From Aquila chrysaetos chrysaetos (taxonomy: Eukaryota > Chordata > Aves > Accipitriformes > Accipitridae): a DNA stretch of 64,000 nucleotides. Below, piece after piece: positions 21,961 to 33,223 of this stretch. Location of the stretch: the NCBI RefSeq assembly GCF_900496995.4, contig NW_024470328.1, forward strand, positions 248,001 to 312,000, written 5' to 3'. Made by a program: the position numbers and the translations under genes. Numbering within the stretch: position 1 is the stretch's first letter; each line of letters begins with the position of its first letter. Under the pieces are notes generated by a model. That model was given only the letters and a program-made list of their open reading frames with translations. It did no database searches and was not told the DNA's origin.

Positions 21961-23799
21961 AGAGACAACAGCATAGAGAGAGGGCAGGGGAAAAGTCCAG
22001 GATGCCGGTGGGTTGTTCCTTGTGAAGCCCTGTCAGCTGTAGCAAAGTGAGAGTCCGTCAGGACAATGGGCATCGTGAAGCCATCAAGTCAACCAGAGCA
22101 TAGGGGAGGGCAGTGGAGATGCAGGTAATGGTGACATGATTGGGACCTCAGCTCTGTTGGGGGGGCAGCGAGGGACAACTGCTCTGGAAGGCAGAGCTAG
22201 CTGGGAAGTGAGGCGTATCCCCAGGTGAGCAGGGAAGGGGCCTCACCAGCCTCAGCTGCCAACAAGGGAGCAGGGCAGGCCAGGGGGCTGGCAGCTGGAG
22301 GCAGTTCAGAGTCCAGATCATCTGGCGAGGTTCTGATGATGGAGCAGGTCCAAGGTCAAGCCAGGAAGTTGATGCACAGGTTGGGGTCAGGATGAGGCCT
22401 GGTAAGGGCTACTGGGGTCAAGCACAGCCCAGAGCTGTCTCCTCTGCAGCAGGACCTCAAGTAGAGGAGCATATCGCCTGCACCTCTCCCCCATTGTGCA
22501 CCTTCCCCTCTGCCAGAGAAAGGGGCTGAAAGAGACTGCCCTGTGATGCTGCTGTGGAAGGTGCTGTGCACAGCTGGGTAAGGTGAAGGGTCTCCTGGGT
22601 GCCCATCTGTCTGTCCCTCAGCAGGAGGATGACACTGTTGCTCCTTGTTTTCCCCATCTGTGCCTGCTGCTCTTGTTCTAGCTCCCAGGCTCTTTGGGAC
22701 GGGGCGTTCAGTTGCATTTCAGACTCTTGACCCTGTTGGTCCTGGCATGGAAGTGTCTGCATGGAGGTGCCCAAGCCCCCTTCTAACCTGTGGGGCTCCA
22801 GGCAATGTAGTCCATGGGGCTACATCTATAGCCTACATCATATGGCTTTGAGTCCTACGTCTTCTTTAAACCAATACTGTGTTATTGTCTTCTTGTGGGA
22901 GTCCTGCTAGGCTGTAGGTTGCCCTCCAGAAAGGCACAGCTCTCCCTTTGTGATATCTGTGATACCATCGTGGTATCGGAGAGTCCTTGGTTTGGTCATC
23001 CAAGTCAGGATACTTACACATCACACCTTCTTTGTCACTTTCTTCATGTCTGGGCTAAGAAAGGCAGAGGAGTTGGGAGATCTGCACTTTGAAACTGCAC
23101 TCCTTTTAGCACAGTACAGTTTCTTTTTTGGCGGGTAACTCACAAGTATGACTGCCATTTAGCTGACAGTCATTACACCTCCACATGTCACTACTTTCAC
23201 TGAGAGCAACGTAAAGGTTTTCTACCCCTGCAGAGAACACCTTCCCAGGGTGATGGGGGCATCTCATAAGTAATTAAAGGTAGAACTAGGCCCCTCTACC
23301 ACATTCCATGTTGTAGAGAACAGCGTGTGAGGAGCTGCCTCTGTGGATGCACATGTGCATCAAAGCTGCTCACCTCCATTCCCCATGGAGTGACTGCAGA
23401 AACGGTACAGACAATACACTGGTGTGAGGACAGAGTCTGTCTCATTGGAATGAAGACCCCTGGAATGGGGTGGGTGACCCCTGACTTCTCATCCCTAGTT
23501 ATCTCCTGAAGCTGGAGTGGGACCTGGTGGGGATCAGCACGGCGGTTATAGACACAGGTTTAGGCCCACAAGTGCAACAACCTCCAACTACTGGAAACAG
23601 GGAGTCTGCTGAAGACCGGTTGATATCATTGGGCCAAAGAGAAGGATGTCAGAAATTCAAGGCTGGCCTAGGGGAGATACTGTCATTGTCTACAGCTAGC
23701 TTATGGGATGGTGCAGAGGAGGATGAGTCAGACTCTTCCCAGGTGGGCACAGTGGAAGGATGAGAAGCCATGGGAAGAAGTTGGGCCATGGGAAATTCT
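21961..23799. repeat. Receptor-unit remnant without receptor
   Basis: 22,380-22,930 resembles 57,360-57,900, the upstream flank of receptor D, in the same orientation (shared 'gtgcacagctgggtaaggtg'-like text). No receptor coding sequence follows. The rest is unassigned. Confidence 0.5.
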
Positions 23800-26010
23800 G
23801 ACTCGGCTTAAGAGAAAAGAACCTGCACTATAAGGTCTGTCAGGCACTGGGAACATGCACCCAGAAAGGCTGTGGGATCTCCACAGTGGAGATAGTCAAG
23901 CCTCAACTAGACGCAGTGCCATGGGGGTTTTTGGATCGTAATGGATGACTACCTAATACAGGGCAGAGAGACACCCATCTGTCATCCCAACCAACCATCT
24001 AGAGAGGTTTGCTGTTTGCTGGGGACCAGGATCCGGGATGTTGTGGTGGGACGTCCAAAGCTCATCCGGCCCTCTGACTACTATCCCCAGCTCTTATTGC
24101 AAGTGGGCACAAATCACACTGCCAGGGGAAAGAAGTGACAGTATCAGATATGACTACAGGGCTCTGGGGGTGGTACTGAAGGGCATGGGGGCCCAGATGT
24201 TGTTCTCCTCAACCTTGTTGGTGAGGGGAAAGGGTGTGAGGAGAAAGGCACTAATAGGACAAGTTAATACTTAACTGCAGAACGGGTGTAGGGGACATGG
24301 TTTTGGGTTCTGTGCCCATGGCACCCTGACTGCAGACCAGCGTCTGCTTGGGAGAGGTGGGATCTACCTCTCTAAGCAGGGCAAAGCTGTTTTTGCCAAC
24401 AGGCTGGGTGACCTCATAAGCAGGGCTGTAAACTAAGAAGGATGGGGGAGGGAGGGAGCAACCAGCAGTCCTCTAAGGGAGTGATAGATAGGATCAATGA
24501 GCAAAGGGCATGGGGTGATGTGATGGGAAGGGATCGCAAAATCAGCAAAATGGGGCTCAAGTGAGGTCACCTCCAGCACTTATATGTAAGCAAGGAAATG
24601 CCTACAAAGCACCGTGGAGGAGAAATCTCTCACACCCTCTCCAAGAACTCAGCATGCTGGGCTGCCTCTCTAAAGTGCCTGTGCTCCAATGTGTGCAGTA
24701 TGGGGCATAACCTCAAGGATTTAGAGATCTGTGTGCAGTTGCCGGGCAGCAATCTTGTTGCAATCATGGAGACGTGGTGGGAAGGCTCCCATGCCTGGAG
24801 TGTTGAAATGGAGAGATACAGGCTCTTGGGGAAGGAAAGGATGGGAAGACAAGGATGGAGAGTTGCCCTTTGTGACAGAGAACAGCTGGAGGACATGGGA
24901 CTCTGTCTGGGGATGGATAGGGAGCCAATGGAGATCTTAAGGGTGAGGATTAAGGAGAGGACAGGAAAGGGTGGCGTTATAGTGGATGTCTGCTATAGGC
25001 CTCTGGACCAGGAAGAAGAAGTATATGTGGTCCTCAACGGACAGGTAGGAGCAGCCTCACATTTTCAGGCCCTGGTCCTCATGGGAGACTTCAACCCCCC
25101 CACTATCTGCTCAAAGTACAACACAGCAGGGTATAAGCAACCCAGGAGGTCTGTGGAGTGCATTGACAATAAATTCCTCACCCAAGTGATGGAGGAGCCA
25201 ACGAGGAGAGGTGCTCTGCTGGACCTCCTCCTCACCAACAAGGAGGGGCTTGTTGGGGATGTGAAGGTCAAAGATGGCCCTGTGACCATGAGATGGGGCT
25301 GTAGTCACCATGAGATGGTGGAGTTCAGGATCCTGAGTGAAAGGAGGAAGGTAAAAAGCAATCTCAGAACGCCAGATTTAAGGAGAGTAGAGTTTGGCCT
25401 CTTCAAGTATCTGCTTGGAAAAGCCCCATGGGATGTGGCCCCGGAGGGAAGGGGGGCCCGAGAAAGCTGGTTAATATTCAAGGATCACCTCCTCCAAGCT
25501 CAAGAGGGGTGCAACCCATCAAATATGATATCGGGCAAAAATGCCTAGAGGGCTGTGTGGATGAACAAGTCGCTCCTGGCCAAACTCAAACACAAAAAGG
25601 AAGCATACAGAGGGTGGCAACAAGGACAGGTAACCTGGGAGGAACACAGAGATGCTGTCTGAGCATGCCGGGGCAAAGGTAGGAAAGGTAAAGTCCAAAT
25701 GGCATGGAATTTGGTGAGGGATGTCAAAGAAAACAAGAAGGGCTTCTGTAAGTAGACAGGTAACAAAAGGGAAACGAGGGAAAATGTGGGCCCATTGCTC
25801 AGTGAGACTGGGGACCTGATGACACAGGACGCGGGAAAGGCTGAGGCATGGAATGCCTTCATTGCCTCAGTAGTTGCTAGCAAGACTGGACTTCAGAAAT
25901 CCCAGCTGCCAGAGACCAGGGGGAAAGCATGGACATCTGCCTGGGTGGAAGAGGATCAGATCAGGGAAGACTTTGGCAAACTGGACAGACATAGGTCCCT
26001 GCGCCTTTAC
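23800..26010 (+). mobile_element. CR1 LINE with ORF1 end and most of the ORF2 endonuclease
   Basis: 23,941-24,450 carries CR1 ORF1 C-terminal remains (PKLIRPSDYYPQLLLQVG) with frame breaks. ORF2 follows: a 316-codon open frame and then linker sequence (ETRENVGPLLSETGDLM, WVEEDQIREDFGKLD) up to about 26,000. The reverse transcriptase and 3' UTR are absent in this orientation. At about 2.2 kb it is the longest CR1 copy in the window. Confidence 0.88.
24598..25548 (+). pseudogene. CR1 ORF2 endonuclease-domain remnant
   Basis: This 316-codon frame covers the apurinic-type endonuclease of CR1 ORF2, which in live elements nicks target DNA for target-primed reverse transcription. Visible motifs are METWWEGSHAW (a conserved Glu region), VCYRPLDQEEE, ALVLMGDFNPPTIC (catalytic Asp/Asn region), LLDLLLTNKEGLVGDVKV and CSHHEMVEFRI, where live elements usually have SDH. 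The catalytic Asp before His therefore appears as His (SHHEM), which suggests an inactive enzyme. The frame ends at a stop near 25,548 and continues in another frame. No initiation context is defined. Confidence 0.8.
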
Positions 26011-26170
26011 TACTTTCTTATCGTTCATGTGCCTGGAAATGCTTTCCACAATTAGCTGCTCCATCACCTTCCCAGGGGTGGAGGCAAGTCTGACTTGCCT
26101 GTAGTTCCCTGGGTCTTCCTTCTTTTCTTTCTTGAAGACACGAGTGACATTTGCTTTCTACATCTGTGCT
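26000..26170 (-). mobile_element. CR1 reverse transcriptase fragment, minus strand
   Basis: Reading the minus strand gives VMEQLIVESISRHMNDKKV and the preceding 'kkedpgnyr'-like text, which is CR1 reverse transcriptase. It directly abuts the plus-strand CR1 at about 26,000 in opposite orientation. Confidence 0.75.
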
Positions 26171-27760
26171 CTGGGGCTCTTTATATGTCTGTGCTCTAGG
26201 CCTCTGTGTATCAGTTGAGGTCTGGTGTTGGTGAGCCATGGTGTTATGCCATTGTACATCCCATAAAGATGTGGCCAGATCAGAAAAAAGGGATGATGCA
26301 ATGGATGTGATAGCAGGTGTGTCCATTTCTTGTTGGCAAAGAAATATAGGGTGATCTGTCCAACTGCTCCAACCTTCATTGCTCCAAGCACCCTTTAGCT
26401 AGGAAATGTAGATGTACAATATGACAATATAAACATGTCACCAGAACGCAGTTCTCCATTCAAAGTGTTGGGAGGAAATACATTTTTGGAAATGGCTGTA
26501 TAAATCTCTATTTACATAGAGGGAGAGAAAGTGTCATCATCTTGCTGGTCCACGTCCATGGCCTATGAAAAAATTCACGAGAATTTGCAGACCAATATCA
26601 AAGTGCTGAAAAGTGACTTTTTACACACTTATTACCCCAAGCTCTTTCCTGCATATGTTTCCACTTTTGCCTAACATCTTCATTCCGGGGTTGATTCAGT
26701 TGCCAGCACAGAGGTTGATGCTGCCTCCAAGATACCCAGGGGTGGCTGAAGCCCCCACGTGGGACTGGGAAATGGGACCCATGACCTACAGGAGCACTTC
26801 TGGAGCAGGAGCTGGTCACCAGACAGAGTGTGTCCAAGCATCTCAGCTGACACTACTGATTTCTCCCCCTTGAGTAGAAAAGGAAGCCTGGGCCATGGCA
26901 CCCAAGGCACCCAACATCAGAGGAGACCACTCTCATCCTTGCCTTCACCAACAATGGAACCACAGGTACTTTACCCTGCAGGGAATGAAAAATGCGTGGG
27001 TCTAGGTATTGCAGAGTCTGCTTGAAGACGCTCCTGTGTCCCAGATACATTGGGCTTAGTGCCTGTTTGGCTATTCAAAAGAGAGCTTTTCATTCACTTT
27101 GTCTCTTTTTTCCCCTTTGTCAATCAGGGGAGCTTGTGACTTCAATGTGTGACTTGCTGTGTGCAAAGAGCGGATATGGACAGATAGAGTCCAGGGCAGG
27201 GAGTGTTTTGGGGGGTCCTGGGATCTCTGCTTGCACAAAAATGTGGGTTTTGTTCATCTAAGGCTATCTACTGTGGGAAGTGGACTTCAGAGGAGGTAAC
27301 GTGGACTTAATATACAGCCATTGAGTGTATTACATCACTGCGTGTCTGTGTGCAGCTCATTCTCCAAGCAGGAGGGAGTTGGTGCCCACGGGTTGAAGCA
27401 TGCAGCTACAAACTTCAGTGAAGAAAGCTCAGATTTGAACAAGGCTGCTGTAAGTGCCAGGTGGTTGAGAGAAAAGGTGGGGCTGGGGGTAGGGATGAAG
27501 AATGACCATAGATTGTTAAGACGTAAAGGGTATTGATCTTTGTATACGTTCAAACTCCATTAGGAGGATCAATATGAATTGAGGATTTCTGATATCACAT
27601 GGTGCATGAGCAGAAAAATAAAGAAAAGTGGGGGGGGGGGGGAAGAATCCTTTCTTTGTGTTTAGTATTGGAATCTTTCCACTTTGGCTACACTCCTGAA
27701 ATCTCTCTAATTAACCACATAAGAATTGAAGACCTAAAGGAAAACTATGCACAGAGCCTT
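26171..27760. other. Unassigned intergenic DNA
   Basis: Only short two-strand open frames are present. A G-run (about 13 G) occurs at 27,628-27,640. Nothing else is recognised. Confidence 0.45.
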
Positions 27761-28560
27761 GGCTCGTTAGGGAGTTTGCATGTTAATGAGCCCTCTGGTG
27801 CCAAGTTCCTGAACTGCAGATCCTGAAAGATTGAACAAGCCTCTCAAGAAGTAAAAGCCAGCATCAAACTTGCAAGTTTCTGAGGGTGTTAGTGGGCGCC
27901 ACTGAGGAACATCACTGAAGAGACCATGGAGGGAATGACCAGACAAGGAGACCGTCCCTGGGGTCTGGTGAAACAGGAAGTCGGAGACACTGGTTACCGG
28001 TGGAAGATCAATTGTGGAGGTGGCTGTGAAACCCCTAAATGTGTTTCACCAAACAGGATGGCCAAGCCCTGACCCGCATCCCCCTCGGAAGGGGGATCCT
28101 TTCCTTCATGGGAGGCTTACAGCTCTTCCTGGGAGCAGTTTGATGTGTGGGGGGGATGATGCTGAGGGAAGGACAGCGGTAGGACACCTTCCAGGCTGTT
28201 TTGGGGGTCGGTGAGGAGGGAACAAGGGCCTGGGGCTGTAAGGAACCGGTGTCCTCACATGGGCTTCAATGCAAGAGACAGCAGCCACCGTGGAGATGAC
28301 AAGGACTTCAGATCTGTTGGCGGGGAGGAGGGGGGCAGCCACACAAAGGCCCTGTTTGCACCACAGACAGTCCTACACTGTCCTATGCCTGTGCCAGTTT
28401 CCCTGCAGACTTTAGCTGCCTCCCCCTGTTTCCCCACCTCACCCTGACCTTGGGAGCTCCCAAGTAGAAGAATTTGGAGAAAGGGAGTAATTTGAGCCTG
28501 GGGGAAAGTATGAGGGCAATGGACTTGAATAATTTTGTCATTGTTTCTCACAATCCAAAC
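27761..28560. repeat. Copy of the receptor-flank unit
   Basis: It matches 7905-8470 in the same orientation, and 51,000-51,700 and 62,620-63,420 in inverse orientation. For example, 'agccctctggtgccaagttc' here equals the complement of text at 51,640 and 63,370. Confidence 0.6.
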
Positions 28561-28699
28561 CTTTTTTACTTGGCATAAATTAAATTGATCTTCCCCAAGT
28601 CAACCCTTCTTTGCCTGTGACAGTAATTAGTAAGTGATCTCCCTGTCTTCATCGTGACCCAGGAGCTATTCCATCTTATTTTCTCCCTTTGTCCTTTTG

Positions 28700-29060
28700 A
28701 GTGGGAGGTGTGACTGGGCAGCTGAGTGGGTGTCTGGGTGTTGGGCAAGGCTAACCCACTACAGGACGACCACCTCAGGACTGCTGTGTCCAGTATGGGG
28801 CTCACCAGCACAAGGAAGACCCTGACAGACTGGAGAGAGAGTTGCAGAGGCCAGAAGGATGGCTGGGGCCTGGAGCACACTGTGTACAAGGAGAGGCTGA
28901 GAAAGCCGGGCTTTGGAAAAATCCCTCAGAGCCGAACACTGGAGCAAGGACCCAGGCCGGTTGGTGAGATCTCTATCAGTGGAGATTTTCAAAATCTGTC
29001 GTGACAAGCACCTGATCTAGCCGGAGGTGTCTGAGAATGGGCTTGGCTGAGAGTCTGGCT
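28700..29060 (+). mobile_element. Degenerate CR1 3' region
   Basis: Text of CR1 type ('gtgtccagtatggggctcac', 'tgtacaaggagaggctgag') without a clear tail or open frame. Confidence 0.55.
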
Positions 29061-30036
29061 GTGGCAAGAGTTATGGGACTTGATGTGTAATGAGTGTTGG
29101 TAGGAAACTGGTTCCCTTTGTATTAATAATGGTAGTAGAGCTGGGTATCCTAGAGACCTGGAGGAAGACAGGGGTGACCATGCAGCAAAGGTCCTTCCTC
29201 AGGGTTGGGCTGTATGGCCACTCACTCTCTGGCTCTTCTCTGTTCATATTATAGGTGATCCCCAACACTGACTGCATTTGCCCCTTCTCTGCCCCCGCCA
29301 GCCCCACGCCCCAGGGCAGCATGACAGTCCTGGCCCTGGAGCTCCTCAGCCAGCTCTTGCATCTCTCCAGCCCCCTTCCCCTGTGCCAGCTGGGTTCCTG
29401 CTGCCTGCCCTGTGATTGCAGAGTCCTCCTTTCCCTGTGAATACCTGGAATTAACACTTTTGCGTCATTCCGCCTGGGCAATCTCTCACTTTGTGGAGCT
29501 CCGGCCACACCCCAGGCACACGCTGCCCATGGAGATCCCCTGGGATGTCCAGGCAGCTACAGATTCCCCTCCTGGAAGATGTCTTCTGCCCTGTCACATG
29601 TGGGAAAGGACTGGGTTTGTACCTCAGTGACCATTCATCATCTCCACTGTCACCAAGCACCAACAGGTGAGTCCTAAATCCACCCCTCTAGCAGGTCACA
29701 AGGTGACAATGAGCTTTTTGACCTTGAAACCACGGATCAATAGGCCTTTTGGAGGTGCAGTATCTCGGGCCTGTTCCTGACATGAGGCTTGGAAAAACAG
29801 CCCTGCCATCAGGCAGTGCACAGGGAAGATCCCTTTTTGTTACAGAGATGCTATGAGGGAGTCAGCTTGGACCCGGTGGTACAAAGACACATTTTTATAT
29901 AGTGCTCCAGGTGAGACAGAGGAGGTTCATGCTTCACATGAAGTACAGAAAGTCCAAGTACTGGTCTACGAACATGAAACCCCAAAGAGCAATAACAACA
30001 ACAATAATAAAACAAAGCATGGGCCTAGTATGGGAG
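29061..30036. repeat. Downstream flank of receptor fragment B
   Basis: 29,230-29,720 resembles the inverse of 17,990-18,340 and 19,300-19,650, the downstream side of receptor A. This agrees with receptor fragment B being on the minus strand. A CAATAA-type microsatellite-like patch lies near 29,990-30,015. Confidence 0.55.
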
Positions 30037-30265
30037 TCACTTGTGGAAAAAGACTGGAAGTTTACTGTTATTGAAAAATGTCCATGAAATCACTTTCCTC
30101 ATGGCATTTTTGAGCTCCCTGTTCCTCATGCTATAGATGAGAGGGTTCACAACTGGAGGCACCAGCGAGTACAGCACTGCCACCACCAGATCCAGGGATG
30201 GGGAGCAGATGGAGGGGGGCTTCAGATAGGCAATCGTGCCAGTGCTGACATACATGGAGACCACG
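30037..30265 (-). pseudogene. OR14-like olfactory receptor B, C-terminal fragment
   Basis: Only the end of a receptor remains: STGTIAYLKPPS (TM6 to loop), then LDLVVAVLYSLVPP and NPLIYSMRNREL (TM7 and start of the tail), followed by a divergent tail and a stop at 30,037. It corresponds to roughly the last 75 residues of receptors C and D. Similarity stops sharply at 30,265 after the codons for VVS. Beyond this the DNA matches the receptor-flank unit near 51,150 (inverse), so the break is a rearrangement. It is not the ERV-1 insertion, which lies 78 bp further on. It cannot make a receptor. Confidence 0.85.
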
Positions 30266-30342
30266 CAGCCCACAAGTCAGCAGCCCTAGCCAAGAGAACA
30301 AGGACCTCAGTTCTGGGTTCCAGCCCTACCAAAGCCCTTGGC

Positions 30343-30573
30343 TGTAGGGTACACCGTTCGGAAGATCTCGCGATGTCACGTAAAGGTAGAAGGCTAGTCG
30401 TCGCCTCCCTATGACGTATCAGTGATCCCACCTACTGTTGTTAGTATAAAAGGAATTAACTGCGCAATAAAGGGTGGAGTTTGGCACTCACACCATGTGT
30501 GCTATCTGTCTCTTCCCTGGTCCAGGCCGACCAGTGATCTAATTGCGGCACCTTGTTATGTAGCACTGCTACA
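30343..30573 (+). repeat. ERV-1 5' LTR (231 bp)
   Basis: Inverted ends are TGTAG and CTACA. A TATA box (TATAAAAGG, from 30,445) is followed 21 bases later by AATAAA (30,466-30,471), the compact U3/R arrangement known from avian alpharetroviruses. Three copies of this LTR occur in the window. Confidence 0.93.
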
Positions 30574-30576
30574 TAG

Positions 30577-30594
30577 TGGTGACCCCGACGTGAT
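30577..30594 (+). promoter_or_regulatory. ERV-1 primer binding site, tRNA-Trp type
   Basis: The 18 bases TGGTGACCCCGACGTGAT match the tRNA-Trp primer site used by avian alpharetroviruses. The site begins three bases after the LTR end. Confidence 0.85.
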
Positions 30595-30611
30595 CGGTCG
30601 CACAGGCGACA

Positions 30612-32783
30612 ATGGAGCTTGCGCAAGCGATTAAGGTGTTGAAGGTGTTAGCTGATGAGGTGGGTGCCTGTGATTTGATTAAGAAGGGCCCCACGGGCGA
30701 ATGCATCCAATGGTTGCTGCGCCGGGGGGACATTGAGTCTCCTAGCGAAGCTTTGAGCCCCCCAAAATGGGGAGACATTCGGGAGTCCTTGCTCCGATCG
30801 GAGCTCGCGGCTGAGCACGGAGCTGCTAAACGATTGCAGACTTGGGGCAAGATAGAGAAGGTGATCACGGCGACACAGCAGACTACGGCGTGCCTGTTGG
30901 CCACGCGAGCTGCTGTGTCCGTGAGTAAAGAGCCGCCTCCGGAACAGCGGGAGACAGTGCCCTCGGGGACACTGAGTCAGACTCAGACGGAGTGGGCGAC
31001 AGTGGAGCAGGGCTCACAGAGTGGTCCGTCCTTGATTGCGGACATGGGCACGGAGGGCGCGGTGGAGACGGAGGTTTTTCCTTTAGAGGCGGCACCAGCG
31101 GGACCTGATGCGCCCCCCCCCCCCCCCAGTATCCGTGGGAGGAGTTGCGGCGGACGGTTCAGAGGGACTTGGAAGAACGCCTTTTAGACTGGGTCCCAGG
31201 CATGGATGTCAAGGGCGATCTATACCAACAATTGAGCGAGTGGGGGGAACAGCCACCCACAGAGGAGATGATTGCGAGGCTACGGCGGCTGAAAATTACG
31301 GGGGGGGGGGAAGGTGCCTCCCTGTGCGGAAAATCAGACACCCTTGCCGGGAGAGCCGACCGAGCCTCCTGGACCTTTACCCAAGCCTGCGCCTGCTGAG
31401 CCACTACCTGCGCCCTTGCCGGAGCAGATTAAACCCTCGTCTGAGCCCTTCCGGGGGTGGCGCGAGGTGCCACCTCAAGTCGGTTCCGATAGTTCTGATG
31501 AGCGGAAGGTGGATAATGCAGTACGGAGGCCACTGAAACCTGCGCCACCGGTACAGACAGAGGTGGGACAGACCGCCTTGCAGGCACTACAGGGCATGTT
31601 GCGCAGGCTTGATGGGGCTATACAGAATGCAGAGCGTGCGGTGCCTTTAATGCCTCCGGTACCGGGGGCAGGGGATGGCCAGGAAGGGAACACCCCGAAG
31701 GGCACAGACTTGCAACTAGTGGCCAAAGAATGTTGCCTCTCAGGGGTTCAGTTTCAACCGGTCGTTCTCCCTATTCGGGCAGCAGCGAGGGGAGGGTACG
31801 AGTGGACACCTTTTGATATAAAAACCATTCGGGAGCTCGCGAGTACTGTGCAGGCGCATGGAGTGAATTCTTCACAAGCGCTCACTTTGTTTGAGTGTCT
31901 GCTCTCAACACCTGTTGTGCCTTTTGATGTGATGCAGCTAATGAGAGGAGTATTGCCCCCGTCATTGCTGTTGTTGTTCAAGGAGGAATGGCGGGCGCAA
32001 TGCGTTAAGGTAGTGGCCGACACTCAGGCTCCTGGTCATCACCTGGCGGGGGTGACCATAGAGCAGCTCATGGGGGAGGGACACTTTGCAACGCCTCAGG
32101 CACAGGCACAGGGCATGCGCGGGCGTGACTTTACGGCAGTCGCAACAACTGCCTTGGCCGCTCTTAGGCGTGTCGCGGCCATGGATAGAGCGGACCCCCC
32201 TTGCGTGAAAGTTCGGCAGGGGATTGCCGAGAGGTTTACTGCCTTTTTAGATCGGCTTCAGCTTGCTGTGCAGGCGGCAAACATTCCGGGGGCGGCTAAA
32301 GAGGCGATTGTGCTTGAATGTGCTAGGGCTCAAGCTAACCCACAGACCGCAGCGCTTGTCTCTCATTTGCCAGCGGGTTCGTCCCTAGGTAACATGATAC
32401 GCCATGTACTGGAGAGAGAGCAACAACAAGAAGCACGCCCGGTAGTGGCAGCCTTGCAACAAGTTTTGCAAGCGGCTGCAGGCACTTGTCACCGATGTGG
32501 GGGTAGGGGCCATATAGTGAGGGATTGCGCAACCAAACCCGGAGGGTCGGACCAGGAGAAGGGGGCGGGCAAACTCCGCTGTTGGAAACGTGGCAAGCTC
32601 GGGCACAGAGCTCGGGAATGCCGCGTCGAGACCTGGCAGGGGGCTCCGGGGTCTGCAAAACAAAGGGGACCGATGTCGGGAAACGGTACGGGGGGGGGCA
32701 TGGGGGCCAGGCCCTCCCCTTCAGTTTTTGCACAGGGCCCACCGACAACAACCCAGAATCAAACAGTGCTGCCGTGGAACTGA
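30612..32783 (+). pseudogene. gag: ERV-1 gag, frame broken twice
   Basis: This encodes the virion core polyprotein. An ATG at 30,612 opens a matrix-type region (ELAQAIKVL). The frame changes at a run of 15 C (31,113-31,127) and again at a run of 11 G (31,300-31,310). From there a long open frame runs to 32,783. It holds the capsid with the major homology region (QGIAERFTAFLDRL, about 32,217-32,262) and the nucleocapsid. The first zinc knuckle is complete (CHRCGGRGHIVRDC). The second has its second Cys replaced by Arg (CWKRGKLGHRAREC). The N-terminus is shared with the ERV at 63,695. The breaks may be decay or homopolymer sequencing errors. Confidence 0.88.
32678..32684 (+). promoter_or_regulatory. 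gag-pro -1 ribosomal frameshift site
   Basis: GGGAAAC fits X XXY YYZ in the gag frame (TCG GGA AAC), a heptamer used by betaretroviruses and lentiviruses. A G-rich run and a C-rich run (GGGGGCC...CCCTCCCC) downstream could form a stem. The overlapping pro frame is open here in -1. Confidence 0.75.
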
Positions 32784-33223
32784 CCACTGCAGGGGAGGGG
32801 CATGAACAAGGCAATGTGATGACGATTCCTACAGTTCCTCCTACTGCCCAAATAGCATTAACCATGGGCATGAAAACCCGTCCAGAAAGGGTGATCGTTC
32901 TAGAGGTGGGATTACCCCTTTCTCCACCCCGCATTACTCTGCTAGCCCTGTTAGACACGGGAGCAGATGTTACCGTAATTCCAGTTCATGCCTGGCCCCC
33001 AGAGTGGCCCACCGCAGTACACGGTCAATTGATGGGAGTGGGGGGAGCACAGGAGTCGAGGATGAGTACGGCCCCAGTGAAAATCACTCTTGCCCAGCCT
33101 ACGACTGCTGCCGACTCTGACAGAGTGGCATGGTGCAACCTGATGGTGGCAACAGTCCCAACAGCCATTCTTGGGCGCTGTTGCCTACATCTTTGGGGGT
33201 GTCACCTTTCCACGGATTTTTAA
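32684..33223 (+). CDS. pro: ERV-1 pro: retroviral aspartic protease
   Basis: This is an open frame in -1 relative to gag, entered by frameshift and so without its own start. The catalytic motif LLDTGADVTVI lies near 32,948-32,980, and the C-terminal ILGRCCLH motif typical of retroviral proteases lies near 33,168. The substrate would be the Gag and Gag-Pol polyproteins during maturation. No dUTPase domain is present upstream, unlike many betaretroviruses. The frame runs to a TAA at 33,221-33,223, just behind a second slip heptamer. It is intact in itself, but expression depends on a gag frame that is broken upstream. Confidence 0.85.
   Translation, partial: RYGGGHGGQALPFSFCTGPTDNNPESNSAAVELTTAGEGHEQGNVMTIPTVPPTAQIALTMGMKTRPERVIVLEVGLPLSPPRITLLALLDTGADVTVIPVHAWPPEWPTAVHGQLMGVGGAQESRMSTAPVKITLAQPTTAADSDRVAWCNLMVATVPTAILGRCCLHLWGCHLSTDF
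33214..33220 (+). promoter_or_regulatory. pro-pol -1 ribosomal frameshift site
   Basis: GGATTTT lies in the pro frame (ACG GAT TTT TAA), directly before the pro stop. It resembles the GGAUUUA pro-pol signal of mouse mammary tumour virus. Shifting -1 enters the pol frame. Confidence 0.6.
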
